This document shows, piece by piece, positions 41,662 to 50,568 of a DNA stretch of 64,000 nt. The stretch's first letter is position 1. Every line of letters starts with the position of its first letter. The translations under genes were made by a program, and so were the position numbers. Below the pieces are notes generated by a model. The model was not told the DNA's origin, searched no databases, and saw nothing but the letters and a program-made list of their open reading frames with translations. This stretch comes from Nitrospira sp. (GTDB lineage: Bacteria > Nitrospirota > Nitrospiria > Nitrospirales > Nitrospiraceae): positions 1 through 64,000 of the forward strand of contig JAEURX010000008.1 in assembly GCA_016788885.1 (NCBI GenBank). Direction: 5' to 3'.

Positions 41662-42714
41662 TCAGTCACGTTGCGAGACACCGGCTTCATCGAAGGTTGC
41701 CATCTCAGTCAGAATCTTGATCGATGCCTGCACCAACCCCATGCCGAGACAGGCCCCCGTCCCTTCACCAAGCCGCAAGTCGAGATCCAGGAGCGCCTTG
41801 AGACCCAGATGATCCAGGATCGCCTGGTGTCCTCGTTCGACCGATCGATGCGAGGCGATCAGGTAGTCGCAGCAGAGTGGCTGTATCCCCACGGCGATCA
41901 ACGCGGCTGCGCCGGCAATGAACCCATCCAACACCACCGGCACTCGTGCCCTTGCCGCACCCAGGATCAGTCCGGCCAAGCCGGCGATCTCCAACCCGCC
42001 CACTTTCGCCAGGACGTCGACCGCATCGGCGCGGTCTGGACGATGTCGATCCATGGCCTCCTGAATCACCTGAATCTTATGGGCGCGACCGGCTTCGTCG
42101 ATGCCGGTGCCGCGTCCGGTCACGTCGGCCACGGACCGACCTGTCATCACGGCCGTGATCGCCGCACTGGGAGTCGTATTGCCGATGCCCATCTCACCGG
42201 TACCGATGAGCCCGATGCCTTCTCGAGCGGCCTCAGTCGCCAGATCAAGACCGACCTGCATCGCTTGCACGGCGTCGGTCCGGCTCATGGCCGGTTCTCG
42301 CCGGAGATTTCCCGTCCCCTGTCGGACTTTTTTTTGAATGAGCCCCTGTACCGAGCCGAAGTCATACGCGACGCCGATATCCACCACCCGAACTTCGAGG
42401 TCGGTATGTCGCGCCAGCACATTCACGCCTGCACCGCCGCGGAGAAAATTCAGTACCATCTGAGGCGTGACCTCACTCGGGTACGCGCTCACCCCTTCCG
42501 TCGCTACTCCGTGATCGGCCGCAAACGTAACCACGACACCACGCGGCACGTTCGGTTTTAGCTCTCCCGTGATGGCAGCGTACCGTACGGCCGTTTCTTC
42601 CAGCCTCCCCAGGCTGCCGAGAGGTTTGGTCAACCCGTCCAGACGGATTTGAGCCTTCGCAGCACTCTCGCGATCCACCGGCTGAATCTGTCGCACCGCC
42701 TCATCGAGCATCAT
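41662..42714 (-). CDS. cobT: Nicotinate-nucleotide--dimethylbenzimidazole phosphoribosyltransferase
   Basis: 350 residues. TKPLGSLGRLEETAVRYAAITG start, FAADHGVATEGVSAYP, FLRGGAGVNVLARH, IGTGEMGIGNTTPSAA, TGRGTGID, and the C-terminal EGTGACLGMGLVQASIKILTEMATF block (catalytic Glu) are typical of CobT. It activates the lower ligand base as alpha-ribazole phosphate. 16 bases downstream of cobU. Confidence 0.94.
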   Translation of the reverse strand: MMLDEAVRQIQPVDRESAAKAQIRLDGLTKPLGSLGRLEETAVRYAAITGELKPNVPRGVVVTFAADHGVATEGVSAYPSEVTPQMVLNFLRGGAGVNVLARHTDLEVRVVDIGVAYDFGSVQGLIQKKVRQGTGNLRREPAMSRTDAVQAMQVGLDLATEAAREGIGLIGTGEMGIGNTTPSAAITAVMTGRSVADVTGRGTGIDEAGRAHKIQVIQEAMDRHRPDRADAVDVLAKVGGLEIAGLAGLILGAARARVPVVLDGFIAGAAALIAVGIQPLCCDYLIASHRSVERGHQAILDHLGLKALLDLDLRLGEGTGACLGMGLVQASIKILTEMATFDEAGVSQRD

Positions 42715-42730
42715 ACCTTCACTCCCCTGT

Positions 42731-43267
42731 TCACTTCAGTCTAAGCGGTTGCCCGGCCATGACGAAATACACTTCGTCGGCTGCAGCGGCGAACTGCTGA
42801 TTGACGCGACCCGCGATGTCGCGAAACGCGCGCGCGTCCCGGCTCGTGGGCACCAACCCGAACCCCAGTTCGTTGCTCACCAACACGACCCGCGCCGAAG
42901 TCCGGCGAATCGCCTGCAGCAGTTCCTCCACACGGCCAGTCATGTCCTGGCCGACCATGCGACGGCCACACAGATTGCTCAACCAGAGGGTCAGACAATC
43001 CACGACGATCGTGCGGTATCGCGAGCCATCCGATCGAAACCACTCGGCCAGCGCACGAGGAACCTCCGCCGTGCACCAGTCGGCCGAACGGGTCGCACGG
43101 TGCCGCTCGATACGCGCGGTCATTTCGCCGTCAAGTGCCTGCCCGGTCGCCACAAACGCCCGTGGTCCCCCGCGGCCGGCCTTCTCCAACGCCACCTGGC
43201 TTTTCCCAGAAGCCGCCCCTCCCAGCACGAGAATGAGACGGGAACGTGAACGTCGGCGCTGCGCCAT
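42731..43267 (-). CDS. cobU: Adenosylcobinamide kinase / guanylyltransferase
   Basis: 178 residues from ATG 43267 (MAQRRRSRSRLILVLGG), the start closest to the usual ~180-residue length; ATG 43288 is the alternative. P-loop GGAASGKSQVALEKA, then FVATGQALDGEMTARIERHRA (His for guanylylation), IVVDCLTLWLSNL, VLVSNELGFGLVP and FRDIAGRVNQQFAAAADEVYFV. It phosphorylates adenosylcobinamide and transfers GMP to it. Start lies 4 bases beyond the pduO stop. Confidence 0.92.
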   Translation of the reverse strand: MAQRRRSRSRLILVLGGAASGKSQVALEKAGRGGPRAFVATGQALDGEMTARIERHRATRSADWCTAEVPRALAEWFRSDGSRYRTIVVDCLTLWLSNLCGRRMVGQDMTGRVEELLQAIRRTSARVVLVSNELGFGLVPTSRDARAFRDIAGRVNQQFAAAADEVYFVMAGQPLRLK

Positions 43268-43271
43268 CGAC

Positions 43272-43868
43272 TTACTTGGCAGCGGCATCGGACTCACGCT
43301 GCCACAAAAATTCCGGTTCACCTTGGGTTTTGGCTACCCATCGCGCCATGACGAACAAGGCATCACTCAACCGGTTCAGATACTTATTGAGCTCGGCGGA
43401 CACGTCCTCTTCGCGGCTCAGCTTAATACACTCTCGCTCGGCTCGCCGACAGATGGTTCGGGCCTGATGGAGCGTCGCCGAGACCATGCCCCCGCCCGGC
43501 AGAATAAACTCCTTCAGCGGAGCCAATTCCTCCTGACAACGATCGATCATCTGCTCGAGCCTGGTCACATCGTCGGCCGTGACGGTCGGCATGTTCGGAA
43601 AGGTCTGCCCTGGCGCAGTGGCGAGCAGACTCCCGACATCGAACAATTTATTCTGAACCCAGCGCAGGTCAGCCTCGAGTTGCGCCGCAGCGGCAGACGT
43701 GCCCCCGCCCTCGGCATTCATGGCTCGGACCAAGCCCACGGACGCATTCAGCTCATCGACCGTGCCGTAGGCCTCGACTCGCTGGCAATCCTTCCACACC
43801 TGCTGCCCGCCGGCCAGCCGTGTTTGGCCTGCGTCGCCCGTTCTTGTATAGACCTTGGTGATCCGCAT
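43272..43868 (-). CDS. PduO-type ATP:cob(I)alamin adenosyltransferase
   Basis: 198 residues from ATG 43868, chosen for the AAAGGA site before it and for the family start RITKVYTRTGDAGQTRLAGG. KDCQRVEAYGTVDELNASVGL, LFDVGSLLATAPG, ILPGGGMVSATLHQARTICRRAERE and LNRLSDALFVMARW complete the trimeric PduO/MMAB pattern. It attaches the adenosyl group to cob(I)alamin. A second, unrelated adenosyltransferase (CobO) lies two genes upstream, so adenosylation is covered twice. Confidence 0.9.
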   Translation of the reverse strand: MRITKVYTRTGDAGQTRLAGGQQVWKDCQRVEAYGTVDELNASVGLVRAMNAEGGGTSAAAAQLEADLRWVQNKLFDVGSLLATAPGQTFPNMPTVTADDVTRLEQMIDRCQEELAPLKEFILPGGGMVSATLHQARTICRRAERECIKLSREEDVSAELNKYLNRLSDALFVMARWVAKTQGEPEFLWQRESDAAAK

Positions 43869-43944
43869 GCCCGTATCCTTTCCCATGGGTCGCCCACAGT
43901 TCCAGGTTCACTCTCGTGGGACCTACGCATAGACGCGCGCTGTC

Positions 43945-44151
43945 TCAGGACATGGGCCGCATGGGCTCAGGTCCCAGCTTCCCGTCTGCCACCAGTTGAA
44001 GGCACACAGGGCAGAGACAGTCCTGATACCGCGCCGCAATCCAATCCATTTGCGCTTCAGTGATCCCGATCTTCCCGCACCAACATTGATACCCCACACA
44101 CGCAAAGGGCTGCCGGCAGTGCTCACAGGTCTTGCTGACCGGCCCTCTCAA
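43945..44151 (-). CDS. Small cysteine-rich CWC-type protein
   Basis: 68 residues with seven Cys: CEHCRQPFACVGYQCWC and DCLCPVCLQLVADG. The C-W-C centre and C-x-x-C ends match the Cys-rich_CWC family, presumed metal-binding. It starts inside the stop of cobO (ATGA) and lies 76 bases before pduO. No cobalamin role is known to me; as a member of the operon it may bind cobalt or another metal, or protect an enzyme. Function unproven. Confidence 0.65.
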   Translation of the reverse strand: MRGPVSKTCEHCRQPFACVGYQCWCGKIGITEAQMDWIAARYQDCLCPVCLQLVADGKLGPEPMRPMS

Positions 44152-44747
44152 AACTCCACCCCCGCCTGTGCCTTGATCCCCTTCCGAAAGGGATGCTTCA
44201 CCTGTTTCATTTCCGTGACCAGATCCGCCGCCTCGATCAGCCCCGGAGGCGCTCCTCGGCCGGTGATCACCACGTGCTGCATGGGAGGACGAGCCTGTAC
44301 GCGCGGCAGCACCTGATCGAGATCCACATACCCATGCTGAAGAACAATGTTGAATTCGTCGAGAATCACCATCGCATAGGACGCGTCCGTCAGCAACTCA
44401 CAGGCCTTCGCCCAGGCCTCCTGCGCACATCTCGTATCGCGCTCACGATCCTGTGTTTCCCAGGTGTACCCCTCGCCCATCCGCAGAAACGTCACGCGGT
44501 CGCCGAATGACCGGAGCATCCGCTCTTCGGCCGTGTCGATGGCACCCTTGATGAACTGCACGACCGCCACTTTCATCCCGTGGCCGAGCACACGCAGCGC
44601 CATGCCGAGCGCGGCCGTGGTCTTACCCTTCCCCGCCCCGGTATGGACGATCAACAAGCCCTTCTCCTCCTGCGCCGCTTCAATACGGCGATCCACCGAC
44701 GCCTTCAGGCGCTGCATTCTGGCTGTATGGTCGTCTGGCTGCGTCAT
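44148..44747 (-). CDS. cobO: Cob(I)yrinic acid a,c-diamide adenosyltransferase (CobO/BtuR)
   Basis: 199 residues. GLLIVHTGAGKGKTTAALGMAL (P-loop), VAVVQFIKGAIDTAEE, YAMVILDEFNIVLQHGYVD, HVVITGRGAPPGLIEAADLVTEM. This is the CobA/CobO/BtuR family, which adenosylates corrinoids at an early or salvage stage. One base separates it from the cbiA stop. Confidence 0.93.
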   Translation of the reverse strand: MTQPDDHTARMQRLKASVDRRIEAAQEEKGLLIVHTGAGKGKTTAALGMALRVLGHGMKVAVVQFIKGAIDTAEERMLRSFGDRVTFLRMGEGYTWETQDRERDTRCAQEAWAKACELLTDASYAMVILDEFNIVLQHGYVDLDQVLPRVQARPPMQHVVITGRGAPPGLIEAADLVTEMKQVKHPFRKGIKAQAGVEF

Positions 44748-44748
44748 C

Positions 44749-46149
44749 TCATTCCGTTCGGCATGAGGTCATATCCCGGCGCGCCTGACGTGCTGCCGCA
44801 AGCAGGTGGCCGACGACCTCTGGACAACTGGCGAAGTGCTGATGACTATACAACGCCAGGGTGTTTCGCCTCACCACCCCGTCTGATCCAACCGGCTTGC
44901 CGTCGGCATCCGCGAGCGCACAGGCATAGTGCAGGTCGCCGGTGGGCTCAAGCCGCGAATAGTGGAACTCATGCCCTCGCAGCTCCGTGCCCTCCAGGCC
45001 GAGCAGACAAGAATGAGTCACCCGCACGGTTCGATACCCCAACGTCATCCCGTCGTTCCGCATCACCGCCTCGGCAGGCACGACGCCGACCATATCGTGT
45101 CGGCGCCCTGCCCCGTCACGGATTGCCTCCGTCAGATACATCAATCCACCACACTCCGCATAGATTGCCCCACCCTGCGTGCTGAATGTCCGCACGGCGG
45201 ATCGCATGGCGACATTGGCCGCTAAGCTCTCCGCATACAGCTCGGGATACCCGCCACCGAGGTACAACAGATCCACATCGGGTACGACGGCATCACGCAA
45301 GGGCGAAAACCGGATGATCTCGGCCCCTGCCGCTTTCAACAACTCCAGGTTATCCTGATAGTAAAAACAGAACGCCGGATCATAGGCCACCCCGACCCGC
45401 ACCGTCGGCTGTTGACTCGTCGAGGTACCCGGCACTGGCTCATCCGACAGAATAAGATCCTCAGCCGATCCTGCCAACGAGGCAACCCGGTCCAGATCAA
45501 TCGTCCTTGCCGCGGACTCTGCCAACCGAGCAGAGATCCCGCGCTCCCCCTCTTCGATCGCCGTCCGAAGCCCAAGATGCCGGTCGGCGATCGTCACGGT
45601 TGAGTCCGGCTCCAGATACCCAACCACCTCCAAATCCGTGGCCGACGTGACCGCGTCCCGCAGCAACCGATAATGGCCTTCACTCTTCACCCGATTGAAG
45701 AGGACTCCGGCGACGCGCACCGCCGGATCGATTCTCGCATACCCCGCGGCCATCGCCGCAGCCGAACGGGCCATGGCGCTGCCGTCGATCACCAACAACA
45801 CCGGAGCCTTCAGCTGTTTCGCCAATTCGGCGGTGCTGCCGCTGTCCTGCGTCGACGAACTTCCGTCGAAGAGCCCCATCATCCCTTCGATGATCGACAG
45901 GTCCGCATCAGCCGACGCCCGCGCGAATATCCCGCGATTCACAGCTTCGCCCAGCATCCACCCGTCCAGATTGCGTGAAGGCCGGCCGGTCGCCATTTGG
46001 TGGTGACCCGGATCGATGAAATCCGGGCCGGCCTTGAATGGCTGCACGATACGCCCCTTCCCCTTGAGCGCCGAGAGCAGCGCCAGGGTGACGGTGGTTT
46101 TGCCGACCCCGCTATGGGTGCCGGCGATGACGAGTCGAGGACGACGCAT
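44749..46149 (-). CDS. cbiA: Cobyrinic acid a,c-diamide synthase (CobB/CbiA)
   Basis: 466 residues. N-terminal P-loop GTHSGVGKTTVTLALLSAL, then VQPFKAGPDFIDPGHH and IEGMMGLFDGSS; C-terminal glutamine amidotransferase with Cys in GAIYAECGGLMYL and a His in LYSHQHFAS. It amidates cobyrinic acid at positions a and c. Located 22 bases after the btuB stop. The corrin-ring enzymes that would precede it are not in this window. Confidence 0.93.
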   Translation of the reverse strand: MRRPRLVIAGTHSGVGKTTVTLALLSALKGKGRIVQPFKAGPDFIDPGHHQMATGRPSRNLDGWMLGEAVNRGIFARASADADLSIIEGMMGLFDGSSSTQDSGSTAELAKQLKAPVLLVIDGSAMARSAAAMAAGYARIDPAVRVAGVLFNRVKSEGHYRLLRDAVTSATDLEVVGYLEPDSTVTIADRHLGLRTAIEEGERGISARLAESAARTIDLDRVASLAGSAEDLILSDEPVPGTSTSQQPTVRVGVAYDPAFCFYYQDNLELLKAAGAEIIRFSPLRDAVVPDVDLLYLGGGYPELYAESLAANVAMRSAVRTFSTQGGAIYAECGGLMYLTEAIRDGAGRRHDMVGVVPAEAVMRNDGMTLGYRTVRVTHSCLLGLEGTELRGHEFHYSRLEPTGDLHYACALADADGKPVGSDGVVRRNTLALYSHQHFASCPEVVGHLLAAARQARRDMTSCRTE

Positions 46150-46171
46150 CGGTCACACGGTCAGCCTTGAA

Positions 46172-48154
46172 TCACGACTTGCCCCCGAGCGTGACGCGGA
46201 CGCCGCCGAAGATCGACCGGATCGGCACCCCTGCGCTGGCAATTTCTTCGTACTTCTCATTGAACAGATTCTCGGCTCGCAGGTACGCCTGGAGCTGTTT
46301 CGTCACATCGTAGGTCACCGCCAGCGACCAGACGTCAAAGGCCCGCATCGCCTGCTGTTCGCCGGTGGTGTTGAACCGCGATCCGACGTACCGCCCGATG
46401 ACGGTAATCCACAAGGGATCGATGGGTTGATAACTCACCGAGGCGCTCCACTGGTCGGTCGGCCAACGAGGCAATCTGGTGTGCGCCTCGATATCGCGTG
46501 TGAGCGTATTCGTATACTGCGCTTGCACGACCACGCCGCGCAGGAATGGCCGCTCGCCTGCATAGGTGTAGGTCAGTCCCGCTTCCCATCCCTTGGTCGA
46601 CGCCGACCCGACCTGCTGCGAACAGAACCCGAAGGTACTGAACGGCGCACAAAATCCCGGATCGAACGTCGTGACAATGAGATTGCGATAATGATTCCAG
46701 AACAAGCCGCCCGACAGCTTCAACTGTTTCGAGAGGAAATACTGGTCGATGCCCGCATCCATACTTTGATTCTTTTCCGGTCCTAAATTCGGGTTGCCGA
46801 AATTCGGAAAGTACAGTTCGTTCATGCTGGGCGCTCGGAAACCGGTGGCATAGCCGACGCGCAGCTTGGTATCGGTTTCCTTCTGGTAATACCCCCCGGT
46901 GAGCCGATAGGTGGTGGCATCGCCGAAGACGTTGTAACTGTCGTGTCGCACGCCGGCCGTCGCAAACACTCGATCCCACAAGTTGAATTGCGCCTGCGCA
47001 AAACCGGCATGGGAACTGAGTACCTTATTCGTCAGTCCGGTGTCATTCTCGCCCTGCTGTTCTCGAAATTGATAGCCCAGACTCACCAACAGCAATTTCG
47101 TGAGCTGAACATTGTGCTGCCACTCCACACGGTTGGACAGCACCCGCGTTTCATTCGGGGAGCCGAACGGCGTGCTGAAGGACCCGTCGATGAGATTGCG
47201 CTGCAGGGTCCCCGGAAGAAACAGCGAGGCTTCCTGCGCTCGCGAGAGCGTCAGCTTCTGCGACCACCACCCGGTCATAGGTTGCTCGTAACTGCCGCTG
47301 AACACATACTGCTGACTGCGCAGCTTTGAACCATACACATCGGCCGGAAACGTCGCCGAGACGTTGTCGAGTTGCGTATCGGCATTCATCCACCGCATCG
47401 TGAAATCGAGCCGTCCGTCGTGCGGCAGGTCGACGCCGATTCGTCCAGACCCCTGCCAATTGCGATAGGAATCTCGCTCGGTGGCGCCCCGGCGATAATT
47501 GACGGCGGAGAAAGACGACGTGTCCCAGCGAGAGAGGGACAGACTGTAATCAACGATGCCCTGCTTGCCCGACACCGTGCCGCCTTCGCGCAGAGACGCA
47601 AACGACCCGTATTCCATGAATCCGGTGGCGCTCAGTGGGCCCTGGCCTCGCTTCGTGACGATATTGATGACGCCCCCCATCGCATCAGATCCCCACAACA
47701 TGCTTTGCGCGCCGCGCAGAATCTCGACGCGCTCGATATTGTCGGTGGTCAGGTTGGCGAAGTCGTAGCTTCCCAAGGTCGCGCTGTTGACGATCGCGCC
47801 GTCGATCAACACCAGCGTCTGGCTGGAGCTGCCGCCGCGAATTCTCGCACTCACTTCGGTCCCCGGGCCGCCGCTCGAAAACACGGCGAGCCCCTGTGCC
47901 AGTCGGAGCGCGTCGACGACACTCCTGATGTTTTGTTTTTTCATATCCTGCGCGGTGATGACCTCGACCGCACTGGTCACCTGGCTCACCGGCACCGGAG
48001 TTTTCGTGGCCGAAACCACGACTTCTTCGGTCTCGACGATGGGAATCGGATCGGGCTGGTGCTCAGCAGGAATTTCTTCCGCGCGCACCAGTAGGGCACT
48101 CACCAGACACAACAGCACACAACAGACAGACCATCTCCAGGCAATACCGAACAT
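46172..48154 (-). CDS. btuB: TonB-dependent outer-membrane corrinoid receptor (BtuB-like)
   Basis: 660 residues. Signal peptide (WRWSVCCVLLCLVSALLVRAEE), then a TonB-box-like stretch TEEVVVSATKTPVPVSQVTS, the plug (SARIRGGSSSQTLVLIDG, VERVEILRGAQSMLWGSDAMGGVINIVTK), and a barrel ending in a C-terminal aromatic-type strand (IFGGVRVTLGG). Assigned as BtuB because a cobalamin riboswitch leads it and the whole cob operon follows. It would take up cobalamin and cobinamide with TonB energy. The barrel sequence alone does not prove the ligand. Confidence 0.87.
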   Translation of the reverse strand: MFGIAWRWSVCCVLLCLVSALLVRAEEIPAEHQPDPIPIVETEEVVVSATKTPVPVSQVTSAVEVITAQDMKKQNIRSVVDALRLAQGLAVFSSGGPGTEVSARIRGGSSSQTLVLIDGAIVNSATLGSYDFANLTTDNIERVEILRGAQSMLWGSDAMGGVINIVTKRGQGPLSATGFMEYGSFASLREGGTVSGKQGIVDYSLSLSRWDTSSFSAVNYRRGATERDSYRNWQGSGRIGVDLPHDGRLDFTMRWMNADTQLDNVSATFPADVYGSKLRSQQYVFSGSYEQPMTGWWSQKLTLSRAQEASLFLPGTLQRNLIDGSFSTPFGSPNETRVLSNRVEWQHNVQLTKLLLVSLGYQFREQQGENDTGLTNKVLSSHAGFAQAQFNLWDRVFATAGVRHDSYNVFGDATTYRLTGGYYQKETDTKLRVGYATGFRAPSMNELYFPNFGNPNLGPEKNQSMDAGIDQYFLSKQLKLSGGLFWNHYRNLIVTTFDPGFCAPFSTFGFCSQQVGSASTKGWEAGLTYTYAGERPFLRGVVVQAQYTNTLTRDIEAHTRLPRWPTDQWSASVSYQPIDPLWITVIGRYVGSRFNTTGEQQAMRAFDVWSLAVTYDVTKQLQAYLRAENLFNEKYEEIASAGVPIRSIFGGVRVTLGGKS

Positions 48155-48163
48155 CCTGACATC

Positions 48164-48180
48164 CCCTTTCGCTCGAAGGG
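48164..48180 (-). promoter_or_regulatory. Small hairpin over the btuB ribosome site
   Basis: Minus-strand CCCTT / AAGGG with a 7-base loop. The 3' arm overlaps AAGGGG, the only good Shine-Dalgarno 9 bases before the btuB ATG. No terminator with a T tract lies between the riboswitch and btuB, so ligand-dependent hiding of the ribosome site is the likely output. The stem is short. Confidence 0.45.
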
Positions 48181-48199
48181 CTCAGTCGTACTCTCCGTC

Positions 48200-48440
48200 A
48201 GTTGGGTCTCCTGACTTGCGGCTCATCGTGTCTCTGCGCCTTCCCGGCTGAGCATGAAACGTGACACGTCGTGGGTGAAACGGTCGGAGGACACCTCCTG
48301 CGCTTCACGAGAGACGATTCACGAACCACGCCACTCGCCAGTGGCTCACTGCAGAGTTACTCCCCGCTTACAGTGGCGGCACCGTGATGGATTTGCACCA
48401 TCTTCCCCGACGCTAACGGCGTCTTCCTGATACTCCGCTC
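48200..48440 (-). ncRNA. Cobalamin riboswitch upstream of btuB operon
   Basis: On the minus strand the conserved blocks of the class appear in order: GGTGCAAATCC, CACGGTGCCGCCACTGTAAG, GCCACTGG, CGGGAAGGCGC, then AGTCAGGAGACCCA near 48200-48216. An extra arm with the words TTCGTGAATCG and CTCGTGAAGCG lies in the middle. It controls the btuB-to-cbiP operon; btuD ends 74 bases upstream of it. No clear promoter was found in those 74 bases; an imperfect GC hairpin there may end the btuFCD transcript. Confidence 0.9.
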
Positions 48441-48514
48441 TCCAATGGATCACTCGCCCCATCACTGGACACGAGGGGGCCGGGCGCGAACCCCTCTCGC
48501 AACACCTGACTACC

Positions 48515-49432
48515 TCATCGACCAACCGGCACACGCGAGCTCGGCAGCGTAATTCTCGGAAGCCCCGACTGCGGGTGCGCGTCGATCAAGACTTCGCAGC
48601 CATACACCTCCCGCAACACCTCCACCGACATGACCTCGGCAGGCGCGCCGACCCTTCGCACCTGACCCGCCCGGAGCATCGCCACACGATCACAATACTG
48701 ACTGGCAAGGTTCAGATCGTGCGACACGATCACGACTGTCAGCCCACGCTCGTCACAGAGTCGACGCAGGGTCGAACAGATTTCCAGCTGGTGCGGCACA
48801 TCCAGAAATGCCGTGGGCTCATCGAGCAGCAACACTCTCGGAGATTGCGTCAACGCCCGCGCGATCATCGTCCGCTGGCGTTCGCCCCCGGACACATCCG
48901 TCACGGCGCGGGCGGCGAGATGCGCGATGTCCATGGTACGCATCGACTCGGCGGCTGCCTGACAATCTTCCCGGCCCTCCCAGCCGAATCCCAGAGTCCA
49001 TCCCGAACGCCGCCGATGTGGAAAGCGTCCCATCAGGACGGTTTCCGCGACCGTGAAGGGAAACATCTGCGGATTGTCCTGCGGGACGACCGCGACGGTG
49101 TCCGCGATCTGCTCCTGCGAGAGGGTGGTCAACGGCCGGCCGAACAGTGTGATCGCCCCGTCCTGCGGCACAGCCAGTTTTGCCAACAGTTTGAGCAGCG
49201 AGGTTTTTCCAGATCCGTTGGGGCCGACGATGCCGAGGATCTCTCCTTGCTCGACCTCCAGCGTGACATCCCGAAGAACCCATCGTCCGTCACTTGGCCG
49301 CGATTGTCCGTACGCAAAGTGCACCTCGCGGACGGCATAGGCACACTCAGGCTCCGTGCCCTGACCCATGGCTCCTCCCGCTGTCGAAGCCGACGCCTCC
49401 ATCCACGTCATGCCAATCGATCCTTTCGCCAC
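48515..49432 (-). CDS. btuD: Corrinoid ABC transporter ATP-binding protein (BtuD-like)
   Basis: 305 residues. Walker A VGPNGSGKTSLLK, Q-loop VVPQDN, signature DVSGGERQRTMIARAL, Walker B RVLLLDEPTAFLD, H-loop VIVSHDLNLA. FecE/BtuD class. The first ~25 residues are a poorly conserved lead that overlaps the btuC end by 25 bases, so a later start (for example MGQGTE) is possible. It powers import of corrinoid through BtuC. Confidence 0.88.
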   Translation of the reverse strand: MAKGSIGMTWMEASASTAGGAMGQGTEPECAYAVREVHFAYGQSRPSDGRWVLRDVTLEVEQGEILGIVGPNGSGKTSLLKLLAKLAVPQDGAITLFGRPLTTLSQEQIADTVAVVPQDNPQMFPFTVAETVLMGRFPHRRRSGWTLGFGWEGREDCQAAAESMRTMDIAHLAARAVTDVSGGERQRTMIARALTQSPRVLLLDEPTAFLDVPHQLEICSTLRRLCDERGLTVVIVSHDLNLASQYCDRVAMLRAGQVRRVGAPAEVMSVEVLREVYGCEVLIDAHPQSGLPRITLPSSRVPVGR

Positions 49433-50568
49433 ACCAGGAGGTAGACGAAAAATGGGCCGCCGGCTAACGCGGTAATCACCCCGACCGGTACCTCAGACGG
49501 CACGAACACCGTGCGCGCCACGGTGTCTGCCGCCATTAAAAAAGTTCCGCCGGCCAATGCCGAGGCCGGCAATAACAGGCGATGGTCGGCCCCGACCACG
49601 AGGCGGACGGCGTGGGGCACGATCATACCGATGAACCCGATCATGCCGCTGAAGGACACTACGGCCCCGGTCATGAGCGCTGACAGTAGAAAGATGAATC
49701 GTTTGACGCGTTCGGTGTCGATGCCGAGCGATCGTGCCGGCTCTTCACCCAAAGCGAGAATATTGAGTACCCGGACCTGCTTGAAGAGCAGCACCAGCCC
49801 AATCAGCAAATACGCGGCTAACGCCACCAGCACCGAGTAGGCCGGCGCAGTGAGCGAGCCCATCAGCCAGGCCATCATGCCGAAAGACCGATTCGGTTCC
49901 ATGATGGAGGTGATGAACATGATGAGCGCGGAGAAGATGGCATTAAGGATGACCCCGGTGAGCAGCACCGAGTGAGTCGGAAGACGGTCATGCGTCACCG
50001 CCATTCGATACATCACTGCGAGAGCCACCAGCCCGCCGACAAACCCGCAGACCGGCAGCAAGGACAAGGCCAGCACTGTGGTCCCGATGCCGAACAACAC
50101 GGCCACGGCCACTCCCAATGCGGCCCCGCTGGACACTCCCAGGACATACGGATCGGCGAGCGGATTGCGGAGCAAGGCCTGCAACGCGACGCCAACCGAG
50201 GCGAGACAACTCCCGACCAAAAAGCCGAGCACCACCCGTGGCAACCTGACCTGGAATAGAATGACGCCCGCCGTATCGACCATCTGATCGTCAACCGGTC
50301 GACTGAAAACCAGGGACGAGACGAGGCTGATGATGTGCCCCATCCCGATGTACTGCGTCCCCAATTGCAGGCACAGCATGGCGGACAGGCCTGCGATGAT
50401 CGCCAGCACCGTCATCACGCTCCACCAGCGGGACGGCGTCAGGATTGCTCCTTGAAACAGGCGCTCATCTGCGACCGTCGGCGGACCGGATGGCAAAGGA
50501 CCACTGGATAGCGCTTGCACGGTTACGGTGGGGGCAGGAGGCGTAGGGTGGCCGGCCGATGGCATCAT
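49408..50568 (-). CDS. btuC: Corrinoid ABC transporter permease (BtuC/FecCD-like)
   Basis: 386 residues. A Pro-rich cytoplasmic lead of ~40 residues is followed by about ten membrane segments of the FecCD family. Typical blocks: RLPRVVLGFLVGSCLASVGVALQALLRNPLADPYVLG-type region, GVILNAIFSALIMF, GFIGMIVPHAVRLVVGADHR. It overlaps btuF by 4 bases (ATGA). The assignment to corrinoid rests on the cobalamin riboswitch before btuF. Confidence 0.87.
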   Translation of the reverse strand: MMPSAGHPTPPAPTVTVQALSSGPLPSGPPTVADERLFQGAILTPSRWWSVMTVLAIIAGLSAMLCLQLGTQYIGMGHIISLVSSLVFSRPVDDQMVDTAGVILFQVRLPRVVLGFLVGSCLASVGVALQALLRNPLADPYVLGVSSGAALGVAVAVLFGIGTTVLALSLLPVCGFVGGLVALAVMYRMAVTHDRLPTHSVLLTGVILNAIFSALIMFITSIMEPNRSFGMMAWLMGSLTAPAYSVLVALAAYLLIGLVLLFKQVRVLNILALGEEPARSLGIDTERVKRFIFLLSALMTGAVVSFSGMIGFIGMIVPHAVRLVVGADHRLLLPASALAGGTFLMAADTVARTVFVPSEVPVGVITALAGGPFFVYLLVWRKDRLA

